Numbered from the stretch's first letter, positions 14,136 to 23,093 are shown. The stretch: DNA of 36,531 nucleotides from Caldilineaceae bacterium (GCA_018003515.1 JAGNDO010000054.1:1-36531), one strand, 5' to 3'. A program made the numbers and translations. Notes: a model not told the origin generated them from the letters alone.

Positions 14136-17004
14136 TTAATCCTCTCTCTTCTCCCAAAGGATCATCCAACAGCGCCCGCACACGCCCGGCCAAATCCGAC
14201 ATCACAAAGGGTTTGGTGATCCATGCCAGCAATCCGGCTTTTTGTAGCTGCCCGGCCACTTCGTCCAGGGGATAGCCGGACATGATGGCCATTTTCACCC
14301 AGGGATAGGCCAGGCGCACTTGGTCAACCAGCTCCATGCCCCCCATTTCCGGCATAATCAGATCACTCAGCACCAAGTCCACCTGCCCTGACTGTTCAGT
14401 CAAATAGTCCAGGGCCTGCACCCCATTGCTGACCGCCACAACCCGATACCCCAGAGCGCTCATGGCATCCGCCACGGCCTCACGCAGGGCGTCGTTGTCT
14501 TCGGCCAGCAAGAGGGTCTCGTGGCCCGACAGGTTGGCAAGGTTGGCCTCAAAATACGGGGGATGCTGTGGGACATCGGTCAGCGCAGGCAGATAGAGGA
14601 AGAAGGTGGTGCCCACGCCCACGGCGGTCTCCACGCCGATGGTGCCGTCGTGCTGCTTGACGATGCCATAGACCTGGGCCAGCCCCAGCCCTGTGCCCTT
14701 GCCCACCTCTTTGGTCGTGAAGAAGGGTTCAAAAAGATGCGCAAGATTTCCTGGCTCAATGCCGGCACCCGTATCCGAAACGGCCAGACAGACCCACTTT
14801 CCAGGAGCCATGTCCGGCACGGGCGGGGTCTCGTCGGGGCCAATTGTCAGGCTCGACAACGCATAACAGAGCGTGCCTCCGTTGGGCATGGCATCCCGGG
14901 CATTGAGGGCCAGGTTCATCAGAGCTTGCTGTATCCGGGTGGGGTCGGCCTTGACGATAAATGCCCGCTCCGAATAGGTCAGCTTAACCCGGATATTTTC
15001 GGGCAGGGTGCGTTCCAAGAGTTTGGCGGCCTCCTTGACCAGAGGCAGAAGATCGACCGTGCTGCGGCTCATGATGGAGCGGCGGCTGAAATCCAGAATT
15101 TGGCCGATCAGGTTGGAGGCGTGTTGAGCCTGATCTTGGATGACGGAGAGTTGGACCGTCTGTTTGGGCAGAAGGTTGTTGCTCCGTTGCAACATCTGGG
15201 CGTAGAGGACGATCACCCCCATGATGTTATTGAAATCGTGGGCGATGCCAGCGGCCATTTGGCCCACGGTGACCAGGCGCTCCTGGGCCTGCTGATAGCG
15301 CTGGCGCTCTCGATCCTCGGTCACATCCCGCAGCACCAGCACCCAGCCCCCATGATTGGCATCATGGTCAACTGGCCGCGCCGCCATCTCGTAAATCCGG
15401 GATGCGTGGGCGATCTCACGCCACAGACTTTCTGCCGGCCGCGGAGGAAGAAATTCACTCAGGGGGTGATCCCCCAGCCGCTCTAGTCGTTGCCCCAGTT
15501 GGACTTCTGCCAATACAGCCAATTGGGTCTCGGCCACCGGGTTGATCAAGGTCAGCCGATAGTCTGAGTCCAGCAGGATCACCCCTTCTGGCACAGATTC
15601 GACAATCTGTTGCATTTGCCGCTGGATGCGTACCCGATCCGTGATGTTGCGGTTGACACCCACGCTCCCAAAAGGGGTGCCGGCGTCATCGGTCAACAAG
15701 GTCACCTGGCTGCTGATGTGAATGGGCACGCCTTGGCGATCATGTTGAATCACCTCGCCGGCCCAAACGCCGTCCTGGAAAAATTGGGCCACCACCTCTT
15801 CCCGATTCACTTTACCATAATCCGGTTTGAGCAATTCCTTCACGGTCTTGCCCAGAGCCTCCGCCTCGGACCAGCCATAGATGGACTCAGCAGCCCGGTT
15901 CCACAAGTTGATGCGAAAGTCCAAGTCCGTAGAAAGTATGGCGTCGCTGACATTTTGCAATAGATGCGCCTGGTAGCGCAGACGCTGATCGATCTCTTTG
16001 GCCTGGGTGATGTCTTCGATTACCGCCACAGTGAAGGCAGGCTCCGAGATGGCGTCCCAAATCGGCGCAATATTAAGCCGAACCCAGATCAGATGACCCT
16101 CTCGGTGGCGGTAACGCTTTTCCATCTTGAATTCTGTAATCTCCCCCGCAAGCATGCGTCGGGTCTTGTCCAGATCTTCCTGAAGATCCGGCCCGTAGGT
16201 CAGATCCATATAGGTCAACGCTTTCATCTCTTCCTGGGTATAGCCCACCATGGCGCAGAAGGCCGGGTTGACTCGCACAAACTGCCCTGTGTCCGTTCGA
16301 GACATAGAGACGCCAAGTGCCGCCTGCTCGAAGACGGCGCGGAAGCGCTCCTCGCTTTCGCGTAGGGCTGCGGTCGTCGTAAGACGTCGCTCTTGGCGCA
16401 CGAGAACAAGCCCCAGCAGCACGGTGACCACAGGATAGATCAGCATGACCGGCAGGGTAATGATGCGCAAGACCGGTAAAGCATTCCCGCCTGGCAGGGT
16501 CAACATGGTCAACAGCATGACAACGTGGACGATCATACCGAAGCCGTATAGCTCCCAAATGGTGTGGTCTGCCAGCCGGGTGGTCCGAATTCGTCGCCAC
16601 CCCAGCCCCAGAGCCGCGCAGACCACGATCACCGTCACACCGGTGACCATTCCTGCACCCCCCTGAACAATGCGAACGCTACCGGTGATCAACACGGCAA
16701 CCAAGGTCGGAAACCAGCCCAAAAACAGACCGCTGACGCTCAGTAACACGGAACGAGTGTCGAAGAAAATGCCCGCGGTCAAAGGCCAGGGGTTTAACAT
16801 GATGACAACCCCGATCAGCCCCACAAAGAGTCCTATCAGGAACTGCCGACCCCGGTTCGCGTGTCGTGACCGAACTGGCAAGGTATCGTACAGCGCACCC
16901 AACGCCAAGAGCAGGATTGCATTGCCCAAAAGACCCGTCAAGGAGGCATAGTTGAACAGTGTAAAAATTGCGGAAAGTTGAACTGCTATCGAGTTCACAT
17001 TCAT
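14128..17004 (-). CDS. Hybrid sensor histidine kinase (5TM-LYT, three PAS, HisKA, REC)
   Basis: The protein has about 958 residues from ATG 17004, preferred over an upstream in-frame start at 17067 because CTGGAG lies 12 nt before it. The N-terminal membrane part (about 1-195) fits the 5TMR-LYT sensor domain (FDTRSVLLSVSGLFLGWFP). Three PAS domains follow (about 215-335, 340-460, 465-570). The kinase core has phospho-acceptor H589 in AAGIAHDFNN and the ATPase boxes DTGAGI, FEPFFTTK and GTGLGL (to about 790). A receiver domain (about 831-950) carries D881 in LSDLIMP. This is an autophosphorylating kinase passing phosphate to its own receiver, without a DNA-binding output in the window; the partner is presumably elsewhere. 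LYT-type sensors are often linked to cell-wall or murein signals (family knowledge, not evident here). Confidence 0.94.
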   Translation of the reverse strand: MNVNSIAVQLSAIFTLFNYASLTGLLGNAILLLALGALYDTLPVRSRHANRGRQFLIGLFVGLIGVVIMLNPWPLTAGIFFDTRSVLLSVSGLFLGWFPTLVAVLITGSVRIVQGGAGMVTGVTVIVVCAALGLGWRRIRTTRLADHTIWELYGFGMIVHVVMLLTMLTLPGGNALPVLRIITLPVMLIYPVVTVLLGLVLVRQERRLTTTAALRESEERFRAVFEQAALGVSMSRTDTGQFVRVNPAFCAMVGYTQEEMKALTYMDLTYGPDLQEDLDKTRRMLAGEITEFKMEKRYRHREGHLIWVRLNIAPIWDAISEPAFTVAVIEDITQAKEIDQRLRYQAHLLQNVSDAILSTDLDFRINLWNRAAESIYGWSEAEALGKTVKELLKPDYGKVNREEVVAQFFQDGVWAGEVIQHDRQGVPIHISSQVTLLTDDAGTPFGSVGVNRNITDRVRIQRQMQQIVESVPEGVILLDSDYRLTLINPVAETQLAVLAEVQLGQRLERLGDHPLSEFLPPRPAESLWREIAHASRIYEMAARPVDHDANHGGWVLVLRDVTEDRERQRYQQAQERLVTVGQMAAGIAHDFNNIMGVIVLYAQMLQRSNNLLPKQTVQLSVIQDQAQHASNLIGQILDFSRRSIMSRSTVDLLPLVKEAAKLLERTLPENIRVKLTYSERAFIVKADPTRIQQALMNLALNARDAMPNGGTLCYALSSLTIGPDETPPVPDMAPGKWVCLAVSDTGAGIEPGNLAHLFEPFFTTKEVGKGTGLGLAQVYGIVKQHDGTIGVETAVGVGTTFFLYLPALTDVPQHPPYFEANLANLSGHETLLLAEDNDALREAVADAMSALGYRVVAVSNGVQALDYLTEQSGQVDLVLSDLIMPEMGGMELVDQVRLAYPWVKMAIMSGYPLDEVAGQLQKAGLLAWITKPFVMSDLAGRVRALLDDPLGEERGLIR

Positions 17005-17155
17005 CTGCGTAGGCTCCAGAAGTATCGTATTGGGGTAGCTTGTACGGGGATCGGGAAGGAAGCCCATTATACCACGGAAGATAAAAATCCAATCCTCCTT
17101 TCAAACCAGACCCTGGCCGATGAAAAACCGACCCCTTGCCCATCTTCCCCTGGCT

Positions 17156-17184
17156 TTGGTAGACCGAACTCGGGGTGGTATGAT
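17156..17184 (+). promoter_or_regulatory. Candidate sigma70 promoter for the M20 peptidase
   Basis: TTGGTA (17156-17161) and TATGAT (17179-17184) are spaced by exactly 17 nt, 54 nt upstream of the start codon. The -10 box is close to consensus. Confidence 0.5.
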
Positions 17185-17238
17185 CGATCCACGCCATTGT
17201 CAACCCTGCCAAACCCACACCCAAAGCGAGTGCCAACC

Positions 17239-18612
17239 ATGATCGACTTTTCCACCTTTGACGCCTATATTGACACCCACACCGACCGTTTCATCCAACG
17301 CCTGCGGGATCTCGTACGCCTCCCCAGCGTGTCTGCCCAGGGCGGACCGGCCATGCGCCAGATCGCGGACGCGGTGCTGGCCCTCTGCCTCTCCCTGGGC
17401 TACGACGCCCGCCAGGTGGAGGTCAATCCCGGCCAGCCCCCTTTCATCATCGCCGAAATGGGGCCAAAAGACGCCCAGCGCACTCTGATGATCTACAACC
17501 ATTACGACGTGCAGCCCCCGGAACCTCTGGATCTGTGGACCGTGCCCCCCTTTGATGTCACCGAGCGGGATGAGCTGCTGCTGGGCCGGGGGGTGGCGGA
17601 CAACAAGGGCAACCTCACCATCCGCCTCAGCGCCATCGAGGCCTATCGGGCGACCATCGGCGAACTGCCCCTGCGGGTGATCTTTGTGATCGAGGGCGAG
17701 GAGGAGATGGGCAGCCCCCAGATCGCCGCCTTCAGCCAGCAACATGCCGACCTGCTGCGCACCTGCGACGGCTGTTGGTGGGAGGCCGGGAGCGTCAACG
17801 AGCAGGGGCAAAATTCTATCACAATGGGGCTGAAGGGGCTGGTGGCCCTGGAGTTTCACGCCAAAGTGATGGAGCGGGACAGCCATTCGGCCAACGGCGG
17901 CATCCTCCCCAACGCCATCTGGCGGCTGATGGAGGCCCTGACCACCCTGCGTCAGCCCGACGGCAGCCTGACCATCGACGGGCTGGCCGAGCATCTGGCC
18001 CCCCTCAACCCCAAGGATCTGGCCATCATCGCCGACTCCGAGTGGAGCGAAGACCCCCTGCTGGTTCGCATGGGCATCCGAGAGCTGTTGGGCGGGCGCA
18101 AGGGCAAAGAGGCGGAGATTCAACTGGTCCTGCGCCCGTGCATGAGCCTCAACGGCATCATCGGCGGCTACACCGGGGCCGGGGGCAAGACGGTGATCCC
18201 CAGCGAAGCCACGGTCAAGAGCGACATCCGCCTGGTGCCCAACCTGACCCCGGAATTGGTCTTTAATCTGGTCAAGGCCCACCTGTCCCGCCGGGGCTTT
18301 GACGACATCACCGTCACCGAAAGCGAGGCCGGGCTGCGTCCGTCCAAGACCGATCCCGGCGCGCCGATTGTGAAGGCGGCCCAAGCCGCCATCCTGGCCG
18401 CCACGGGCATGGCCGCGGAGCTGGTCCCCAACATGGCGGGCAGCGGCCCCATGTATGATCTGTGCGACATCCACGGCATCGACACCATCGGCGTAGGGGC
18501 CGGCAACCCAGACAGCCGCGCCCACGCCCCAGACGAAAACCTGCGCCGGGCCGATTTTGTGATGGGGATGAAGATTGCCGGACGGTTTTTGGCGGAGTTT
18601 GCGAAGGGGTGA
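17239..18612 (+). CDS. M20-family dipeptidase/deacylase
   Basis: The protein has 457 residues. This is a dizinc amidohydrolase of the CNDP/PepV-like M20 group, which cleaves dipeptides or N-acyl amino acids in the cytoplasm. The active site is complete: H88 and D90 in YNHYDVQP, bridging D121 in GRGVADNKG, E154-E155 in EGEEEMGS and a late HAPDEN histidine. The dimerisation lid (about 190-340) is present. ATG 17239 is the start that matches the family length; the longer open frame runs back through the divergent kinase promoter. A decayed copy of its first 46 codons lies at 12398. Its stop codon abuts the GGAGACAA hairpin array. Confidence 0.93.
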   Translation: MIDFSTFDAYIDTHTDRFIQRLRDLVRLPSVSAQGGPAMRQIADAVLALCLSLGYDARQVEVNPGQPPFIIAEMGPKDAQRTLMIYNHYDVQPPEPLDLWTVPPFDVTERDELLLGRGVADNKGNLTIRLSAIEAYRATIGELPLRVIFVIEGEEEMGSPQIAAFSQQHADLLRTCDGCWWEAGSVNEQGQNSITMGLKGLVALEFHAKVMERDSHSANGGILPNAIWRLMEALTTLRQPDGSLTIDGLAEHLAPLNPKDLAIIADSEWSEDPLLVRMGIRELLGGRKGKEAEIQLVLRPCMSLNGIIGGYTGAGGKTVIPSEATVKSDIRLVPNLTPELVFNLVKAHLSRRGFDDITVTESEAGLRPSKTDPGAPIVKAAQAAILAATGMAAELVPNMAGSGPMYDLCDIHGIDTIGVGAGNPDSRAHAPDENLRRADFVMGMKIAGRFLAEFAKG

Positions 18613-18722
18613 TCGGGAGAGGGGGAGACAAGGAGACCGGGAGACAAGGAGATTGGGAGATTGGACTCCTCAGCGACACTCCCGGTCTCCGCTTCTCCTT
18701 GTCTCCTTGTCTCCCCTTCTCC
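18613..18722. repeat. GGAGACAA/GGAGATTG octad hairpin between convergent genes
   Basis: Octads of the GGAGACAA, GGAGACCG and GGAGATTG type (18616-18664) are followed by the opposite-sense set (18683-18720, CTCCTTGT type). The block folds into a long imperfect hairpin filling the gap between the M20 stop and the stop of the convergent vapC-like gene, so it may act as a two-way terminator. Confidence 0.8.
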
Positions 18723-19184
18723 CTACCGCTCTAATAACGCTGAAATATCCGGGCTGCCTGCGTCCCGATAGAGGGCAAGGGGGTCCAGGCGGGTGATGCC
18801 GGGGAGGTTGTCGAAGTGGCGATCGGCGGTGATGATCTGGCTGATGCCCTGTTCTTGCATGACTGCCAGATGGATGCAATCCCTGGCCTGCATGCCCCCG
18901 GGGGTGAATCGGGCAAAATTGCGCTCGGTGAGGCGCATGGTGTGGTCGCCGATCGGATGAATGTGATCAACGACGGCCCGCATGTGGGCCACAACCTGCA
19001 ATCCTATGTCGGTTCTTCCCCTGGCCCCATACCGATGCAATATCTCTTGAAGAGACTCTGTATCGGTTTCTCCTTGCCAGCGATCCATCACCAACTCCGA
19101 CATCACCCAAATACAGGCATCCTTATAGGGATGATCAACCCCGGCGGCATACATGGGCACATTGACATCCACAAATACTCGCAT
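18723..19184 (-). CDS. PIN-domain toxin (VapC-like)
   Basis: The product has 153 residues. PIN domains are Mg-dependent ribonucleases; VapC toxins typically cut initiator tRNA or rRNA. The acidic site is visible: D6 in VFVDVNVPMY, E of TESLQEIL (about 43), D of ARDCIHLAV (about 101) and D of ITADRHFD (about 120). ATG 19184 is chosen because it overlaps the antitoxin stop as TGATG; GTG 19187 is an alternative. The pair is oriented against the M20 peptidase. It appears intact and so probably active. Confidence 0.9.
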   Translation of the reverse strand: MRVFVDVNVPMYAAGVDHPYKDACIWVMSELVMDRWQGETDTESLQEILHRYGARGRTDIGLQVVAHMRAVVDHIHPIGDHTMRLTERNFARFTPGGMQARDCIHLAVMQEQGISQIITADRHFDNLPGITRLDPLALYRDAGSPDISALLER

Positions 19185-19489
19185 CACAGGATCTCCGGGT
19201 GCAATATCGGCCAGCCATCATCCGTCATGACAGCCTGTACGATCTCCTCCTCCAACTCCTCCCAGTCGGGCATGACCTCGCCCCGTGCTTCAGCCTCCTG
19301 GCCCATTGCGTAAAGACCACGCAGGGCCGCCATGCGCCGGGCCTTGACCGCGTCCGCCACGTAATAGACCTGCACAGCCTCCCGGATCAGCCCGGAGACT
19401 GTGGTTTCCCGTTCTTGGGCCAATGATTGCAACAGATCATACTGTTCTTCGTCCAAAACAGCTTGCACTCGATGCTTGTAAATAGCCAT
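19184..19489 (-). CDS. Ribbon-helix-helix antitoxin (VapB-like)
   Basis: The product has 101 residues. The N-terminal 45 residues (YKHRVQAVLDEEQYDLLQSL followed by E-R-E-T-T-V-S-G-L-I-R-E-A-V) are a ribbon-helix-helix DNA-binding domain: a strand carrying K/R/Q contact residues and two helices. The acidic C-terminus (DWEELEEEIVQ) is the likely toxin-neutralising part. AGGGAGC precedes ATG 19489. The stop overlaps the toxin start, ensuring coupled translation. Upstream lie three evenly spaced copies of TAGTAT that are likely its own operator, giving autorepression as usual in the family (inference). Confidence 0.88.
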   Translation of the reverse strand: MAIYKHRVQAVLDEEQYDLLQSLAQERETTVSGLIREAVQVYYVADAVKARRMAALRGLYAMGQEAEARGEVMPDWEELEEEIVQAVMTDDGWPILHPEIL

Positions 19490-19518
19490 TTTTTGCTCCC
19501 TGTGAACAATTGAGTTTC

Positions 19519-19552
19519 ATACTACCAGTCCAATACTATCAACAGTATACTA
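19519..19552 (-). promoter_or_regulatory. Three-copy TAGTAT operator for the vapBC-like pair
   Basis: On the minus strand TAGTAT occurs at 19552-19547, 19538-19533 and 19524-19519, each exactly 14 bp apart. The array lies 30-63 bp upstream of the antitoxin start, and its distal copy includes the Nudix stop codon. Repeated 6-bp half-sites at constant spacing are what ribbon-helix-helix repressors bind. Confidence 0.6.
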
Positions 19553-20068
19553 CCGTTTTTTGGCAAAATCAACCGACAAACGAAGATCCGCCAGTACCAG
19601 CCGATCCGTGGGAAAAGCCAAAGGTTCGGGCACAGCATCCAAGGCAAAAAAGGCGACACGATCCAGATCGTCCCCGGCGTGGAGGGTGCCGGAGACGGGC
19701 TGGCCGAAGAACCAGATGCCCACGGTGTGTTGGCGGGGGTTGTGGACGTTGGAATGGACCGCGGCCACCGTCCCCAGGGCCACAGCCAGCCCGGTCTCCT
19801 CGGCGAACTCTCGGATAGCGGCGGCCCGCACGTCTTCGTCCCACTCTACATGGCCGCAGGGGATGCACCAGTGGCCGGGATACGAACTGTCCGGGCTGCG
19901 CCGCCCCAACAAGATGCACCCGTGATCGTCCTGCACAATCACGGCCACGCCCACAGTGGGGTTGCGATAATGGATAAACCCACACGCCGGGCAGACCGGC
20001 CGCATCCGCCCGCCCCGCTCGGCTTGGATCAACGGTGTGGCGCAGTGGGGACAGAACTGAAATCGCAT
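19550..20068 (-). CDS. Nudix hydrolase with zinc ribbon
   Basis: The product has 172 residues from ATG 20068, with AAAGGA about 9 nt upstream; the TTG at 20086 overlaps that site and is rejected. The N-terminal zinc ribbon has four cysteines (C6-x2-C9 and C26-x2-C29), as in NudC-like and related proteins. The Nudix box is complete at 72-94: G72, E78, R86-E87, E90-E91 and G93. These enzymes cleave nucleoside diphosphates linked to another moiety; the substrate (NADH, ADP-ribose or a damaged nucleotide) cannot be fixed here. It is upstream of, and co-directional with, the toxin-antitoxin pair. Confidence 0.9.
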   Translation of the reverse strand: MRFQFCPHCATPLIQAERGGRMRPVCPACGFIHYRNPTVGVAVIVQDDHGCILLGRRSPDSSYPGHWCIPCGHVEWDEDVRAAAIREFAEETGLAVALGTVAAVHSNVHNPRQHTVGIWFFGQPVSGTLHAGDDLDRVAFFALDAVPEPLAFPTDRLVLADLRLSVDFAKKR

Positions 20069-20095
20069 CGATAAAATTCCTTTCAAGACAAAGAG

Positions 20096-20124
20096 TTGGT
20101 CCGCCTCTGAGGCTGTGATAAACT
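20096..20124 (+). promoter_or_regulatory. Candidate sigma70 promoter for the methyltransferase
   Basis: TTGGTC (20096-20101) and TAAACT (20119-20124) have a 17-nt spacer, 49 nt upstream of ATG 20174. Confidence 0.45.
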
Positions 20125-20173
20125 GTCAAGCTATCAATTGCCCGACACGAATAGGACCGAAGGACAGACACCC

Positions 20174-21115
20174 ATGAATATTTCACCCAGAACTGTGCCG
20201 GATATCGCCGGCGAATACAATTTGATCGACTCCGGCAACGAGATGAAGTTGGAGCAGATCGGCAAATATCGCATCGTGCGCCCGGCACCCCAGGCTGTGT
20301 GGACGCCCCGATTGTCCGATACTGAATGGAACAGCGCCGACGCCACCTATATGCGCAGCAGCAGCGGCGGCGGGGAGTGGAAGTTTAGAAACCAGACCTC
20401 CCGCAAATTCCAGATGCTCTATGATAACATCGGTTTCGAAATCAAGCTGACCGACTTTGGCCACTTGGGGCTTTTCCCCGAGCAGGCCCACAACTGGCAA
20501 TGGCTGCGGGAGGTGATCCGCACCCGCATGGCCTACACCAACAACGCCAACCTGAATGTGCTCAACCTCTTCGCCTATACCGGCGGCAGCAGCTTGGCAT
20601 GTAGCCAAGCCGGTGCCCATGTGGTCCATCTGGACGCGGCCAAGGGCGTGGTGGATTGGGCCAGGGACAACGCCAAGTTCAGCCATCTCCACGACCGGCC
20701 CATCCGCTGGATCGTGGACGACGCCCTCAAATTTGTGGCTCGCGAGGCCCGACGCAACAACCGCTATCACGGCATCATCCTGGATCCACCCAGCTTTGGC
20801 CGCGGTCCCAAGGGCGAGGTCTTCAAGATCGAAAACGATCTGATCCCCCTGCTGGCCGCCTGTAAAGAGATCCTGGCCAACGACGCCGCCTTTGTGCTGT
20901 TGAGCTGCCATACCCCCGGCTTCACCCCCCTCACCCTGCACAACGAACTGTTGGAAATGGTGGGCGAGCGCCCCGGCAACATCGAATCCGACGAAATGAT
21001 CATCGCCGAACAGGATCGCCTCAGCGCCCCCGGTCGCCTCCTCCCCAGCGGCACCTATGCCCGTTGGCAAGGCCGAGACGTCACCAAGCCCAAAAAGGCC
21101 GAAGCGAAGAAGTAG
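20174..21115 (+). CDS. Class I SAM-dependent rRNA methyltransferase (RlmI/RlmK-like)
   Basis: The product has 313 residues from ATG 20174, with AGGACA upstream; the earlier TTG 20138 lies within the promoter area. The Rossmann-fold SAM motif NLFAYTGG is at 131-138, acidic motif II is HLDAAK, and the catalytic-site motif DPPSFGRGP is near 204-212. The arrangement matches the C-terminal domain of RlmI/RlmK 23S rRNA methyltransferases, but the N-terminal PUA domain is replaced by a short beta-rich region. Target base unknown; rRNA (cytosine or guanine) is the family expectation. Confidence 0.88.
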   Translation: MNISPRTVPDIAGEYNLIDSGNEMKLEQIGKYRIVRPAPQAVWTPRLSDTEWNSADATYMRSSSGGGEWKFRNQTSRKFQMLYDNIGFEIKLTDFGHLGLFPEQAHNWQWLREVIRTRMAYTNNANLNVLNLFAYTGGSSLACSQAGAHVVHLDAAKGVVDWARDNAKFSHLHDRPIRWIVDDALKFVAREARRNNRYHGIILDPPSFGRGPKGEVFKIENDLIPLLAACKEILANDAAFVLLSCHTPGFTPLTLHNELLEMVGERPGNIESDEMIIAEQDRLSAPGRLLPSGTYARWQGRDVTKPKKAEAKK

Positions 21116-21170
21116 CCTTTCTATCGCATGAAAAGCACCTGGAAAAATCGTCCTCACAATGGTACACTTG

Positions 21171-21199
21171 TTGTCAGGCAAGCAGACTCGACATATCTG
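21171..21199 (+). promoter_or_regulatory. Candidate promoter for the second TumE-like pair
   Basis: TTGTCA (21171-21176) and TATCTG (21194-21199) are 17 nt apart, about 40 nt before the antitoxin-like start. It is the only promoter-like pair in this 123-nt gap. Confidence 0.35.
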
Positions 21200-21238
21200 T
21201 CATTCCTTTGTCACTGAGTCATCAACGGGAGCAAATCT

Positions 21239-21520
21239 ATGAGTCTAATCCAGGCGCTTTTACAGGATATGCACACAATAGAAACTGAATTGAGCCAATT
21301 TGAAAGCAAATTTGGCGTTTTGTCCCAGGATTTCTACGTCGCCATGACCCGGGGTGATCTGGAGGAATTTGACGCCCTAGACGACTATCGCATGGAATTT
21401 GTCCATTGGATGGGTCTTTACGAAACGTGGGGATCCTTCAATGGGAAGTACCGACAACTGATCGATCGTCAACCCGTTGCCATGCAGATCAAGACCAATC
21501 TGGAACCCAGCTATGCTTGA
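21239..21520 (+). CDS. Putative antitoxin of the second TumE-like pair
   Basis: The product has 93 residues and is helical. The block LSQFESKFGVLSQDFYVAMT followed by a D-D-Y-R-M-E-F-V-H-W-M-G segment parallels the small protein at 8448, showing that both belong to one small family which travels with DUF6516 genes. ATG 21239 is preceded by GGGAGCAA. The end overlaps the toxin-like gene by 8 nt. Known type II antitoxins are usually DNA-binding; no such domain is obvious, so regulation of the pair is unclear. Confidence 0.6.
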   Translation: MSLIQALLQDMHTIETELSQFESKFGVLSQDFYVAMTRGDLEEFDALDDYRMEFVHWMGLYETWGSFNGKYRQLIDRQPVAMQIKTNLEPSYA

Positions 21521-22016
21521 GCCGCTTTCATCGCCAGCGGCCTATCAGAAGTTTGTCTATGCCTTGCCCCGCCGCTATCCCAGCATTCAGCGATCCACAT
21601 TGGTATACATCCCTTCAGGCAACCTCTTCGGGCGATTGGATGGCATGGTAGTTTTCACACAAAATGTCATGCTTTGTGTAACGGAAATTCTCAATTTTGA
21701 AATGCAAGCCATTGCCAGCTATGGCTACGAAGTTTCCCGATCCCACATTGATTCCGATGCTGACGACTTTCCCATTGCTGCTCAATTCTGCCAGGCGAGT
21801 TCGCCGTTCAAAGACAAATTCTACTGGTACGATTCCTTTCCCCACCCGCATATTCCGGCTTTGGCGAGCACGCATCCTCATCACAAACATATCCACCCGG
21901 ACATCAAGCACAACCGCATTCCTGCTTCGAACATAAGTTTTACCCGCCCCAACTTGCCCATCTTGATCGAAGAGATCGAAAGTCTGACGAACGCGGGCAT
22001 ACTGCCTCCAGAATGA
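21513..22016 (+). CDS. TumE-like (DUF6516) putative toxin, long form
   Basis: The product has 167 residues from ATG 21513, which overlaps the previous stop. The C-terminal region is the classic family pattern: FYWYDSFPHPH, LASTHPHHKHIHPDIKHNRI and SFTRPNLPILIEEIE. Many conserved His and Asp residues in this block are candidates for the active site. The N-terminal part (RSTLVYIPSG, then F-G-R-L-D-G) forms a beta-rich start. It is longer and only distantly similar to the protein at 8740, so the two modules are related but not recent copies. Confidence 0.7.
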   Translation: MLEPLSSPAAYQKFVYALPRRYPSIQRSTLVYIPSGNLFGRLDGMVVFTQNVMLCVTEILNFEMQAIASYGYEVSRSHIDSDADDFPIAAQFCQASSPFKDKFYWYDSFPHPHIPALASTHPHHKHIHPDIKHNRIPASNISFTRPNLPILIEEIESLTNAGILPPE

Positions 22017-22045
22017 GATAACCTGTTGTTTTCGCCATTTACCCT

Positions 22046-22882
22046 ATGCTAATCACCAGCCTGCAAAACCCACGCATCAAGACCATTGTCAAGCTCGGCA
22101 GCCGTCGCCAGCGGGATGTGGATCGGCGCACGGTGGTTGAAGGGGTGAAAGAAGTGGCTCGTTGCCTAGACGCCGGGATCGTGCCCCTTGAAGCCTATGT
22201 CTGCCCGGATCTGGCGGCGGACGAGACCGGGGCTGCGTTGGTCCACCGCTTGGTGGGCATGGCCGACCAGCGCCTCACCCAGTTGTTCGAAGTCACCCCG
22301 GATGTCTTCGCCAAGATCGCCTATCGGGGCGAGAGCGGCGGCCTGCTCCTGGTCATCCCCTATTTGGACACCCCCCTTGACAACCTGATGACTACACGCA
22401 ACACCGACCATCCCCCCTTCTTCGCCGTCATCGAAGGGGTGGAAAAGCCGGGCAACCTGGGGGCCATCCTGCGCACCGCAGACGCCGCCGGTGTGGACGG
22501 GCTGATCGTCTGCCCCGGCGAACGAGGGGGCACGGATCTCCATAACCCCAACGTGATCCGGGCCAGTCTGGGCACCCTCTTCACCGTCAAGGTGGCCCAG
22601 GCCGAGAGCGCCACGGTTTTGGCCTGGCTGCGTAGCCACGGCATCACCGCCCTGGCCGCCACCCCCGACGGGGAAGTCCCCTTCACCCAGGCCGACATGA
22701 CCGGTCCTGTGGCCGTGGCCGCGGGCAGCGAAGCCTTCGGCCTGACCGATCTCTGGCTGAACGGCGCACACCAGCGGGTCACCATCCCCATGTTCGGCAT
22801 GGCGGACAGCCTCAACTTGGCCACCTCCACGGCGTTATTGCTATACGAAGTTGTGCGGCAGCGAGACGCAAAAAGCTCGTAG
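22046..22882 (+). CDS. TrmH/SpoU-family RNA 2'-O-methyltransferase
   Basis: The product has 278 residues. The N-terminal 90 residues form an L30e-like substrate-binding domain (VVEGVKEVARCLDAG). The SPOUT trefoil-knot domain has its three motifs: EKPGNLGAILRTADAAG (about 132-148), VAVAAGSEAFGL and IPMFGMADSLNLATSTALLL. The catalytic Arg is R142 in LRTAD. It uses SAM to methylate ribose in rRNA or tRNA; the target is not deducible. The TAG stop (22880-22882) is formed by the left arm of a nested inverted-repeat element. Confidence 0.93.
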   Translation: MLITSLQNPRIKTIVKLGSRRQRDVDRRTVVEGVKEVARCLDAGIVPLEAYVCPDLAADETGAALVHRLVGMADQRLTQLFEVTPDVFAKIAYRGESGGLLLVIPYLDTPLDNLMTTRNTDHPPFFAVIEGVEKPGNLGAILRTADAAGVDGLIVCPGERGGTDLHNPNVIRASLGTLFTVKVAQAESATVLAWLRSHGITALAATPDGEVPFTQADMTGPVAVAAGSEAFGLTDLWLNGAHQRVTIPMFGMADSLNLATSTALLLYEVVRQRDAKSS

Positions 22883-23093
22883 TAAGCGCTTCAGCGCCCG
22901 GACTATGCACCTCATTCACCCGCAAATCGCTCTAGCCAGGTCACGGACCTGGCGGGGGTCAACACGGGACGCCTCGGTGATCCATTCGTCAACCCGCCGG
23001 GTCACGGACCCGGCTAGAGCAAAGTTGTCCCGGACCTGTTTTCGTCGAGCTGTAGTAGCCGCGCATAGTCCGGGCGCTAAAGTGCCTACTACG
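22878..23093. repeat. Nested inverted-repeat element (MITE-like), about 216 bp
   Basis: The outer arms 22878-22908 and 23063-23093 pair over 31 bp with three mismatches (all transitions, allowing G-U pairs). Inner arms 22929-22959 and 22992-23020 pair in turn and belong to the CTCTAGCC family also seen at 13552. The element has no coding capacity, starts in a stop codon and ends 41 nt before the next gene. Confidence 0.75.

Noticed and set aside
17200-18525. 441-residue minus-strand open frame
   Set aside because: It is the antisense shadow of the M20 peptidase, whose catalytic motifs are intact; the minus-strand product is low-complexity His/Gly/Gln-rich.
22878-23093. Insertion sequence
   Set aside because: There are inverted arms but no transposase or coding capacity, so it is listed only as a repeat element.
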